Source: Pseudomonadota bacterium
Lineage (GTDB): Bacteria; Pseudomonadota; Gammaproteobacteria; Steroidobacterales; Steroidobacteraceae
Length of the DNA: 5,588 nucleotides
Direction of reading: 5' to 3'
Assembly: GCA_021850555.1 (NCBI GenBank)
Contig: JAJZLX010000379.1
Span: forward strand, 1 to 5,588
The notes under the pieces were generated by a model. That model was not told where the DNA came from and ran no database searches. It saw only the letters and a list, made by a program, of their open reading frames with translations. A program made the translations under genes and the position numbers. Positions 1 through 5,588 of the stretch are shown piece by piece; the first letter of the stretch is position 1; the number at the start of each line of letters is the position of its first letter.

Positions 1-1458
1 CAGGCCGAACACCTTGTAGTAGATCGCCATGAACGCAAGCACGCCGAGCATGCCGATGACGAGCGCGGTGATACCCCACTTGATGTTCTGACGGCCGAGG
101 CTGGGGCCTATGATCTGCTCGCCCACCTGCGCGATGGGCGCCGGGAGCGAGCCCGAGCGCAGCAGAATGGCGAGGTCCTGAGCCTCTCCCAGGGTCAACC
201 CGGTGATCTGGAAACGGTCGGAGAACACGCCCTGGATGGTGGCGTCGTTGATGACCTTCTCTTTCGTGACATAGCGGATGACCTTCTTGCCGTTCACCAC
301 GGAGCTCACGCTGTGCTTGGTGATCAGCACCACTCCCATCTGCTTGCCGACGTTGGCCTTGGTGGTGCGCAGCATGTTCTCGCCGGCACGGCTGTCGAGC
401 GTGATATTGACGGCCGGACCCTGGGAGCTTTCACCGACGGTGGCGTCGGTGAGCTCATCGCCGGTGGCGATCACCTCCCTCTTCAGCAGCACCGGGAAGC
501 CGGACGAGGTGTCCGTGAACAGCTGATCGCCGAGCGGTACGTTGCCGGTCTGCTGGGCCTCGAGCGGATTGTTCTCCATGTCGTTGAGCCGGAACTGCAG
601 CGTCGCGACCTGGCCAAGCAGGTTGGCCGCTTCGGCCGGGTTCTGGATCCCGGGCAGCTGCACATCGATGCGGTCGTTCCCCTGACGCTGCACGATGGGC
701 TCGGACACACCCAGCTGATTCACGCGGTTGCGCAGCGTGGTGATGCTCTGCTCGATCGCATAGTTCTCGCGCAGGCGCAGCTGCGCCTGCGGCATCACTG
801 CCTCGAGGACCGAGCCGGAGGACGTGCTTTGGGCCGTGATCGTCAGGCCCTGCAAAGGTCGGGTCAGCGCCTTCTGCGCAGCGGCCACATCGGCCTTGGG
901 CGCCAGCACGATGCGCACCGTATTGGGCACCGTGCTGCCGCCGGTCGTCACGACCGAAATGCCGGCGCTCGGGATCCCGGCCTCGGCCAGTGCCCGGCCC
1001 GCATCCTGCGAGTAGGTCTGCAGCAGCTCCGAAACGGCGCTCTTGATATCCACCTGGTAGAGCAGATTGAGCCCCCCCTGAAGATCCAGGCCGAGCGGCA
1101 TGGGCTTCAAGCCCAGATGGCGCAGCCATGCCGGGGTGAGCGGCATCAGCGCCAGCGCCGAGATGTATGTGCCCTGGTACTTCGAATCGATCGCATCGTG
1201 GGCCCGCAGCTGATCCGTGACGTCCGAGAATCGCACCAGCAGGCGCCCGTTCTGCACGTAAAAGCCCTGATAGGGGATCCTCTGCGCCTTGAGGTAGGCG
1301 ACCACCGAGTCTGCCTGGGCCGAAGTGATCGGCGAGTGGTCCGCATGCGCCAGCTGCAGGGCCGGGGCATTGCCAAACACATTGGGCAGGGCAAACAGTA
1401 TCGCCACCGCCAGCAGCACGGCGATCAGGATGTATTTCCAGCGAGCGTATTCGAGCAT
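1..1458 (-). CDS. secD: Protein translocase subunit SecD (partial, C-terminus beyond left edge)
   Basis: SecD is an inner-membrane subunit of the SecDF-YajC complex, which uses the proton gradient to help pull preproteins through SecYEG on the periplasmic side. The frame is open for 486 codons and runs off the window; E. coli SecD is about 615 residues, so roughly the last fifth is missing. Visible in order: a first membrane helix (about residues 9-24); the conserved LGLDLQGG motif (123-129 region); the periplasmic domain with LRNRVNQLGVSEP (242-254) and QLPGI (267-271); LRSGSLPAPI (433-442) and GPSLG near 451-455; and a second membrane helix (about 459-486) cut by the edge. The ATG at 1458 is preceded by AGGA with a 5-base spacer, and the N-terminus places the helix correctly. 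It lies downstream of yajC on the same strand; secF would be expected next, outside the window. The identification is firm; no frameshift is seen. Confidence 0.97.
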   Translation of the reverse strand, partial: MLEYARWKYILIAVLLAVAILFALPNVFGNAPALQLAHADHSPITSAQADSVVAYLKAQRIPYQGFYVQNGRLLVRFSDVTDQLRAHDAIDSKYQGTYISALALMPLTPAWLRHLGLKPMPLGLDLQGGLNLLYQVDIKSAVSELLQTYSQDAGRALAEAGIPSAGISVVTTGGSTVPNTVRIVLAPKADVAAAQKALTRPLQGLTITAQSTSSGSVLEAVMPQAQLRLRENYAIEQSITTLRNRVNQLGVSEPIVQRQGNDRIDVQLPGIQNPAEAANLLGQVATLQFRLNDMENNPLEAQQTGNVPLGDQLFTDTSSGFPVLLKREVIATGDELTDATVGESSQGPAVNITLDSRAGENMLRTTKANVGKQMGVVLITKHSVSSVVNGKKVIRYVTKEKVINDATIQGVFSDRFQITGLTLGEAQDLAILLRSGSLPAPIAQVGEQIIGPSLGRQNIKWGITALVIGMLGVLAFMAIYYKVFGL

Positions 1459-1643
1459 GGGTTTCCTAAGGCCTATCGTTACGCCGGCACGGATCTCGGA
1501 CTCGGAGGACTCCTCGAGCGAAGCGTTGCGCGCAGACGAAGATCACAAGGGGTTTCCCAGCGCTTGTCATTACGGTTGCGCGAAGACGGATCTCAGAGAA
1601 GCTTCCCGGTGACCATCGTCTGCCGACGGCGGAACTTCAGGGT
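1459..1643. other. yajC-secD intergenic region with degenerate direct repeat
   Basis: These 185 bases separate two genes that are normally close together in one operon. I see no convincing ORF, promoter or terminator. It contains a short imperfect hairpin around 1501-1518 (CTC-G-GAGG / CCTCGAG), with no following T-run, and an imperfect direct repeat with a 50-bp period (listed separately). The secD ribosome binding site AGGA is at 1464-1467. yajC and secD may still be cotranscribed through this leader. Confidence 0.6.
1525..1608. repeat. Imperfect direct repeat, 50-bp period
   Basis: GTTGCGCGCAGACG at 1525-1538 recurs as GTTGCGCGAAGACG at 1575-1588 (13 of 14 bases), exactly 50 bases later. 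Similarity continues weakly for about 20 more bases, through a GATC and a TTCCC block in both units, giving roughly 70% over 34 bases by eye. This could be a decayed tandem duplication, a pair of protein binding sites or chance in GC-rich DNA. Confidence 0.4.
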
Positions 1644-1976
1644 TCAGGCACTCTTCAAGGTACCTTTGGGCATCAGACCGCTGATCTGGACTTTCTGCAC
1701 CTTCACGCGCACGCCCTCGGCCACCTCCAGGGTGACGAATTGTTCGCCGACCTCGGCGATGCGGCCGAGCAATCCCCCACTGGTCACCACTTCGTCGCCC
1801 GATGCCAGCTTGGAGATGAGCGTTTGGTGCTCCTTCACCTTTTTCTGCTGGGGCCGGATCATCAGAAAATAAAGAATCGCGAAAAAGCCGACCATGAACA
1901 GGACCAGCGTGAACGGGCTCCCGGAGGAGCCCGGCGCGGCTGCTGCGGCCCAGGCCGTGGGTATCAATGAATTCAT
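1644..1976 (-). CDS. yajC: Sec translocon accessory subunit YajC
   Basis: YajC is a small single-span inner-membrane protein that associates with SecD and SecF in the Sec translocon; it is generally dispensable. The protein is 110 residues, the same length as E. coli YajC. A short N-terminal stretch rich in Ala, Gly and Ser (8-20) leads into one membrane helix (about 21-40), then the family signature IRPQQKKVKEH (40-50) on the cytoplasmic side and the conserved segment GDEVVTSGGLLGRI (60-73). It ends in LMPKGTLKSA, matching the family's C-terminal PKGT. The frame remains open upstream to about 2309, but the ATG at 1976 is chosen because GAGGAA lies 7 bases before it (1984-1989) and the protein then matches the family from its start. 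It is followed by secD after 185 bases and preceded by a 374-base gap and a candidate promoter. Confidence 0.97.
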   Translation of the reverse strand: MNSLIPTAWAAAAAPGSSGSPFTLVLFMVGFFAILYFLMIRPQQKKVKEHQTLISKLASGDEVVTSGGLLGRIAEVGEQFVTLEVAEGVRVKVQKVQISGLMPKGTLKSA

Positions 1977-2009
1977 GTACTTGTTCCTCGGGTCGACCCC
2001 CAGCCAAGG

Positions 2010-2021
2010 CCGGCATGCCGG
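2010..2021. repeat. 12-bp perfect palindrome in the yajC leader
   Basis: CCGGCATGCCGG reads the same on both strands. It lies about 20 bases upstream of the yajC ribosome binding site and just downstream of the proposed transcription start. It could be an operator or a short RNA structure; its function is unknown. Confidence 0.4.
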
Positions 2022-2045
2022 TCCCGCCAGGGGCGAAGGGGCGGC

Positions 2046-2054
2046 ATTATGCCA
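2046..2054 (-). promoter_or_regulatory. Candidate extended -10 promoter for yajC-secD
   Basis: On the minus strand the sequence reads TGGCATAAT, an extended -10 (TGn) followed by CATAAT, which differs from TATAAT at one base. No good -35 lies at the usual spacing (the CTGACC upstream is about 23 bases away), which is tolerated in extended -10 promoters. Transcription would start near 2039 and give a leader of about 63 bases to the yajC ATG. This would make yajC-secD a transcription unit separate from queA-tgt. Confidence 0.45.
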
Positions 2055-2285
2055 CAGCGTCCCAGAGAGCCTCTGGTCAGCCACCACGGGCCCGCGTTGC
2101 TCTCGGAAGTCGCCCGACGCCGGGCGCAGGGCACAGCCCATACCTCGACATGGACGAGCCGCGCAACACAGCGGCGGGCGATTTCGGGAACAACCCACAA
2201 TTGACCGCTCTGCTTGCTCGAGGGGGGCTGATTTCGACTGGAGCCTCGTTGCTCCTCTCTCATGTGCATCGATTACACCGCGGGA

Positions 2286-2310
2286 ATCGCGCCTGGCCCC
2301 GAGGCGCAAT
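2286..2310 (-). other. GC-rich hairpin downstream of tgt
   Basis: GCGCCT (2289-2294) pairs with AGGCGC (2302-2307) around a 7-base loop, and two A-T pairs extend the stem past one mismatch. It lies about 40 bases past the tgt stop. No T-run follows on the minus strand, so it is not a standard intrinsic terminator; it could stabilise the 3' end of the queA-tgt transcript. Confidence 0.35.
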
Positions 2311-2350
2311 CAGCCTCGCTAGCGGGGGCACGGGGGCTGACATGGGCTCC

Positions 2351-3460
<1,110 letters not shown>

Positions 3461-3503
3461 TCACCTGGTGTACGAATGGGCCACCCGCAAGGCCGGAATG
3501 CGC

Positions 3504-4607
3504 TCAGTCCCTGTCCAAAGCGGGATTGTGCGCGATGCCGCCGGCGAGAAACATGGCATCGCCATAGCTGAAAAAGCGATAGCCGGCCTCGACCGCGTGC
3601 CGGTAGGCGTGCAGCACCGACTCCCGTCCGGCAAAGGCGCAGACCAGCATCAGGAGCGTCGATTCCGGCAGGTGGAAGTTCGTCAGCAGAGCATCGACCA
3701 CCCTGAATCGAAAGCCAGGCCGGATGAAGAGCCGCGTCTCGCCGGACCAGGGCGCAAGCCGCAGCGCAGGGGATACGCCATTGCCCTCCTCGGCGGCTTG
3801 CCCGGCGTTCAACGCGGCCGATTCCAGCGCGCGAACGACCGTAGTCCCCACCGCTACGACCCGCCGGCCGGTCGCTTTGGCCTTCGCGATGGCCTCGCAG
3901 GTCGCGGCCCCGACCGTGACCTGCTCGGCGTGCATGACGTGGGTATCCGGATCATCGACCCGCACCGGCTGGAACGTGCCCGCCCCCACGTGCAATGTAA
4001 CGAAGACGCAGTCTACGCCTCTTGCCTTGATCCGCTGCAGGAGGGGCGCATCGAAATGCAGGCTGGCGGTGGGCGCAGCGACCGCGCCCGGCTCTCGCGC
4101 GAACAGGCTCTGGTAGCGCCGGCGGTCCGATTCGTCGGCCGCGCGATGAATGTACGGCGGCAGCGGCACCTGCCCCCAGCGATCGAAGAAATCCAGCGCC
4201 GGGGCCGGCAGGCGGATCCGCCACAGATCCCCTTCCCGGCCGAGCACGTGCACCGTTCCGCCCGAAGTGGCGATTGGGAGTCCCGCGCGGATGGGCTTGC
4301 TCGCACTCATCTGGGCCAGCGCTTCACACTCGCCAACTGCCCGTTCCAGCAGGATCTCGACACGCCCACCGGTGGGCTTCACGCCGATGAGCCGCGCCGC
4401 CACCACCCGGGTGTCGTTCAGCACCAGCAGGTCCCCGGGCACCAGCATTTGCGGCAGATCCCTCACCTGGCGGTCGTCCAGCGCGCCGGTGGCCCGGTCG
4501 AGCGCGAGCATCCGGCTCGCGGAGCGCTCTGGAAGCGGAACCTGAGCGATCAGCTCTTGTGGCAGGTCGTAGGCGAAATCAGCGAGGCGCACGCGTACAT
4601 GGTACAT
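3504..4607 (-). CDS. queA: S-adenosylmethionine:tRNA ribosyltransferase-isomerase (QueA)
   Basis: QueA transfers and isomerises the ribosyl moiety of S-adenosylmethionine onto preQ1 already in tRNA, forming epoxyqueuosine; it acts directly after Tgt. The protein is 367 residues (E. coli 356). Family motifs in order: PGDLLVLNDTRV (57-68), PLPPYIHR (148-155), EPGAVAAPTASLHFD (172-186), LHVGAGTFQPVR (205-216), VGTTVVRALES (253-263), NFHLPESTLLML (310-321) and YRFFSYGDAMF (343-353). A somewhat long, poorly conserved linker occupies about 266-290. The start is uncertain: ATG at 4607 gives a five-residue extension, while an in-frame GTG at 4592 gives MRLADF, which aligns exactly with E. coli MRVTDF. 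Neither start has a good ribosome binding site. The stop at 3504 is 46 bases before tgt, consistent with a queA-tgt operon. Confidence 0.97.
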   Translation of the reverse strand: MYHVRVRLADFAYDLPQELIAQVPLPERSASRMLALDRATGALDDRQVRDLPQMLVPGDLLVLNDTRVVAARLIGVKPTGGRVEILLERAVGECEALAQMSASKPIRAGLPIATSGGTVHVLGREGDLWRIRLPAPALDFFDRWGQVPLPPYIHRAADESDRRRYQSLFAREPGAVAAPTASLHFDAPLLQRIKARGVDCVFVTLHVGAGTFQPVRVDDPDTHVMHAEQVTVGAATCEAIAKAKATGRRVVAVGTTVVRALESAALNAGQAAEEGNGVSPALRLAPWSGETRLFIRPGFRFRVVDALLTNFHLPESTLLMLVCAFAGRESVLHAYRHAVEAGYRFFSYGDAMFLAGGIAHNPALDRD

Positions 4608-4610
4608 GGC

Positions 4611-4625
4611 GCGAGCTCAGCTCGC
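4611..4625. repeat. 15-bp inverted repeat overlapping the expected queA ribosome binding site
   Basis: The sequence GCGAGCT-C-AGCTCGC has 7-base arms around one base. In the queA transcript it would fold as GCGAGC / loop UGA / GCUCGC and end only three bases before the AUG at 4607, where a ribosome binding site is expected. It could limit QueA translation or act as a DNA operator. Chance in GC-rich DNA is possible. Confidence 0.45.
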
Positions 4626-4647
4626 CCGAGGACGCCGCCCAAGGAGC

Positions 4648-4653
4648 GTTAAA
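4648..4653 (-). promoter_or_regulatory. Weak candidate -10 for queA-tgt
   Basis: On the minus strand TTTAAC matches TATAAT at four of six positions and is the only AT-rich hexamer suitably placed. Transcription would begin near 4641, giving a leader of about 34 bases to the ATG at 4607. A possible -35, TTGGAC, lies 19 bases upstream and is a poor match. Low confidence. Confidence 0.25.
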
Positions 4654-4701
4654 GCGCCGCGAGGCGATGACAGTCCAATACCCAGCCAGGACGGGAGCCC
4701 G

Positions 4702-4707
4702 TATACT
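4702..4707 (+). promoter_or_regulatory. -10 element of the tRNA-Leu promoter, GC-rich discriminator
   Basis: TATACT differs from TATAAT at one base and ends 10 bases before the mature tRNA 5' end. The bases after it, GCGCGCCC (4708-4715), form a GC-rich discriminator typical of stringently controlled stable-RNA promoters. No good -35 is visible at 16-18 bases upstream. The predicted start falls within a few bases of the mature 5' end, so the 5' leader would be very short. Confidence 0.55.
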
Positions 4708-4717
4708 GCGCGCCCGT

Positions 4718-4804
4718 GCCCGAGTGGCGGAATTGGTAGACGCAGCGGACTCAAAATCCGCCGCCCTTAAAAGCGTGTCGGTTCGACTCCGACCTCGGGC
4801 ACCA
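4718..4804 (+). tRNA. tRNA-Leu (anticodon CAA), CCA encoded
   Basis: This type II tRNA reads UUG leucine codons. The acceptor stem pairs GCCCGAG (4718-4724) with CTCGGGC (4794-4800), followed by discriminator A (4801) and encoded CCA (4802-4804). The D-arm has GCG/CGC (4727-4729, 4741-4743). The anticodon stem GCGGA/TCCGC (4745-4749, 4757-4761) encloses the loop CTCAAAA with anticodon CAA at 4752-4754. A long variable arm (4762-4776) with a CGC/GCG stem is diagnostic of Leu, Ser or Tyr type II tRNAs. The T-arm GTCGG-TTCGACT-CCGAC (4777-4793) is canonical. The gene is intact although it borders an integrase, as expected when integration regenerates the tRNA 3' end. No T-rich terminator hairpin follows it; the native one may have been displaced to the far end of the island. 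Confidence 0.97.
4777..4804 (+). other. Presumed attachment-site core in the tRNA-Leu 3' end
   Basis: P4-type integrases commonly recombine within the T-arm and acceptor 3' end of a tRNA gene and lie next to that end. Here the integrase begins 188 bases after the CCA and points away from the tRNA, the standard layout. The exact core cannot be defined, because its second copy at the other end of the element lies outside the window; no second copy is present in these bases. Confidence 0.5.
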
Positions 4805-4899
4805 CTCCTTCCTTCGCTGGCTTTCGCCACCCTTCGCAAATCCACGTAACGCCCTGATTTTACAGGCATTGAACGGCCGCTGGTGTTCGCGGACGTTCG

Positions 4900-4929
4900 T
4901 TGACTGCCGGGGCAGTATGGGGGTAGTCT
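4900..4929 (+). promoter_or_regulatory. Candidate integrase promoter with internal palindrome
   Basis: TTGACT (4900-4905) is a good -35; the best -10 at 18 bases is TAGTCT (4924-4929), matching only three of six consensus positions. Between them lies ACTGCC-GG-GGCAGT (4903-4916), a palindrome with 6-base arms, placed where a repressor could block the polymerase. If this promoter is used, transcription begins near 4936 and the start at 4992 is the usable one. Confidence 0.35.
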
Positions 4930-4989
4930 TTGGGGTATGTCAAGATGGAATTCGAACCGTACCCCCTATTTTCGGCACTGCTACCCCCA
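4918..4989. repeat. Four TGGGGGTA-like motifs, two direct and two inverted
   Basis: TGGGGGTA occurs at 4918-4925 (plus) and as TGGGGTA at 4931-4937 (plus). On the minus strand GGGGGTA occupies 4960-4966 and TGGGGGTA occupies 4982-4989. The arrangement is two forward and two reversed copies around a centre near 4950, ending three bases before the integrase ATG. I infer integrase arm-type binding sites, because tyrosine recombinases with an N-terminal arm-binding domain use short repeats beside the attachment core. The same sites would let the integrase repress its own gene. Confidence 0.55.
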
Positions 4990-4991
4990 AA

Positions 4992-5588
4992 ATGTTGACT
5001 GACAGCAAGATCCGCAGCGCGAAACCGCGGGAAAAGCCGTACAAAATGGCCGACGCCGACGGGCTCTACCTGCTCGTGTCTCCCGGTGGATCCTGCGGGT
5101 GGCGATTCAAGTACCGATGGCAGGGGAAAGAGAAACTGCTGTCGATGGGGGTCTACCCCACTGTGTCGCTGCGCGAGGCCCGCCAACGCAAAGACGCCGC
5201 GCGCGACCTGCTCGCACGGAAGATCGACCCGAGTCAGGAACGCGCCGCTACACGCGCGGCGCAGGCGGTGACATTCCGAGCGGTCGCCACCGAGTGGCTG
5301 GAAAAGCAATCGTGGGCTGCCAAGACGCGCCAGAAGGCGGAGTGGACCTTCCGGGATCTGATCTTCCCCGACCTCGGCGATCGCGCGGTCTCCGAGATCG
5401 AAGCGCCGCAGATCCTCAGCTGCCTGCGCAGGATCGAGGCGCGAGGGAAACATGAGACGGCTCACCGCACGCGCCAGCGCATCTCGCAGGTGTTTCAGTA
5501 CGCGATCGCCACGGGCCGGGCAAAGATCGATCCGACGCCTCGAGGCCGAGCGCTCGCGCCGCTCAAAGTGATCAACCGGTCCGCCATC
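4992..5588 (+). CDS. P4-type tyrosine recombinase / integrase (partial, C-terminus beyond right edge)
   Basis: This is a site-specific recombinase that would integrate and excise the adjoining element at the tRNA-Leu gene. The first 199 residues are visible and the frame is open to the edge; the family is usually about 400 residues. Residues 1-90 form the arm-DNA-binding domain (DUF4102 type): LTDSKIRSAKPREKPYK (2-18), DGLYLLVSPGGS (23-34), WRFKYRWQGKEKLLSMGVYP (37-56), SLREAR (59-64), then DPSQER (79-84). Residues 94 to about 190 are the helical SAM-like core-binding domain (TFRAVATEWL, RISQVFQYAIATGRAKIDP). The catalytic domain with its R-H-R-Y residues lies outside, so activity cannot be judged. 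ATG at 4992 matches the usual family start but has no ribosome binding site; an in-frame ATG at 4917 would add 25 residues. The closest class is the integrase of phage P4 and tRNA-inserted genomic islands. Confidence 0.93.
   Translation, partial: MLTDSKIRSAKPREKPYKMADADGLYLLVSPGGSCGWRFKYRWQGKEKLLSMGVYPTVSLREARQRKDAARDLLARKIDPSQERAATRAAQAVTFRAVATEWLEKQSWAAKTRQKAEWTFRDLIFPDLGDRAVSEIEAPQILSCLRRIEARGKHETAHRTRQRISQVFQYAIATGRAKIDPTPRGRALAPLKVINRSAI

Larger units (their letters stand above)
1977..2350. other. Intergenic region between tgt and yajC, no credible gene
   Basis: This 374-base stretch contains open frames on both strands, but none looks like a protein; they are low-complexity Arg/Pro/Gly/Ala translations typical of GC-rich DNA. 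It holds a candidate yajC promoter near 2046-2054, a 12-bp perfect palindrome CCGGCATGCCGG (2010-2021) in what would be the yajC leader, and a hairpin at 2286-2310 downstream of tgt. No intrinsic terminator with a T-run is seen for tgt on the minus strand. Confidence 0.6.
4608..4717. other. Divergent promoter region between queA and tRNA-Leu
   Basis: These 110 bases separate queA (minus) from tRNA-Leu (plus). They hold a clear -10 for the tRNA, a weak candidate -10 for queA and a palindrome directly before the queA start (each listed). No gene is seen; the open frames here run on into the tRNA and are spurious. Confidence 0.6.
4805..4991. other. Element left-end region between tRNA-Leu and integrase
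   Basis: These 187 bases are very probably element DNA. They hold a weak hairpin (GCC-C-TG / CAGGC around 4851-4867, with no T-run after it), a near-repeat GTTCGCGGAC / GTTCGTTGAC (4885-4904), a palindrome (4903-4916) and four TGGGGGTA-like motifs (4918-4989). The integrase frame has no stop codon from inside the tRNA (about 4740) to the integrase ATG, so upstream starts for the integrase cannot be ruled out. Confidence 0.6.

Noticed and set aside
313..1872. A 519-codon plus-strand open frame opposite secD and yajC
   Set aside because: It is antisense to two clear genes; its product is Arg/His/Gln-rich with no recognisable family, typical of shadow frames in GC-rich coding DNA.
1977..2309. 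N-terminal extension of YajC to about 2309
   Set aside because: The frame is open, but the added residues resemble no YajC, while the ATG at 1976 has a well-spaced GAGGAA and gives the normal family length.
4591..4607. Tandem 7-base repeat GTACATG at the queA start, with a second ATG at 4600
   Set aside because: The second ATG is out of frame with QueA and the repeat has only two units; it looks coincidental.
4559..4869. Short open frames on both strands across the tRNA-Leu gene
   Set aside because: They are translations of the tRNA itself (for example ELVDAADSKSAALK), a well-known kind of spurious protein annotation.
4909..4935. Possible G-quadruplex upstream of the integrase
   Set aside because: Only three runs of four or more G lie on one strand (4909-4912, 4919-4923, 4932-4935); the next runs are on the other strand, so the canonical four-run pattern is not met.
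4860..5465. A 201-codon minus-strand open frame opposite the integrase
   Set aside because: The plus strand encodes a clear arm-binding and core-binding integrase; the antisense product has no recognisable features.

Overview
The window suggests a GC-rich gammaproteobacterial chromosome. It holds the conserved queA-tgt-yajC-secD neighbourhood, read on the minus strand, with a tRNA-Leu gene on the other side of queA and a foreign integrase gene beginning just beyond the tRNA. QueA, Tgt and YajC resemble their E. coli counterparts closely in motif layout and length. The genus cannot be fixed from the sequence alone.

Layout, left to right. 1-1458 (minus): the N-terminal 486 residues of SecD, running off the left edge. 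1459-1643: a longer than usual yajC-secD gap with a degenerate 50-bp-period repeat. 1644-1976 (minus): YajC, complete. 1977-2350: 374 bases with no credible gene but a plausible yajC promoter. 2351-3457 (minus): Tgt, starting at TTG. 3504-4607 (minus): QueA. 4608-4717: divergent promoter region between queA and the tRNA. 4718-4804 (plus): tRNA-Leu(CAA) with encoded CCA. 4805-4991: a short, repeat-rich regulatory stretch. 4992-5588 (plus): the first 199 residues of a P4-type tyrosine recombinase, running off the right edge.

The genes fall into three functional groups. QueA and Tgt are the tRNA-modifying enzymes of queuosine synthesis: Tgt inserts preQ1 at the wobble position and QueA adds the epoxycyclopentanediol group. 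YajC and SecD are inner-membrane accessory subunits of the Sec translocon. The integrase and the tRNA 3' end together form the left edge of what is very probably a genomic island inserted at tRNA-Leu(CAA), with its cargo to the right of the window.

The core genes are ordinary. The points most worth a second look are the island junction, four copies of a TGGGGGTA-like motif (two direct, two inverted) before the integrase, and a palindrome between possible integrase promoter elements. Others are the split of the usual cluster by a promoter-bearing gap, and the unusual translation starts of tgt (TTG) and queA (hairpin in place of a ribosome binding site). No cargo system of the island is visible here.
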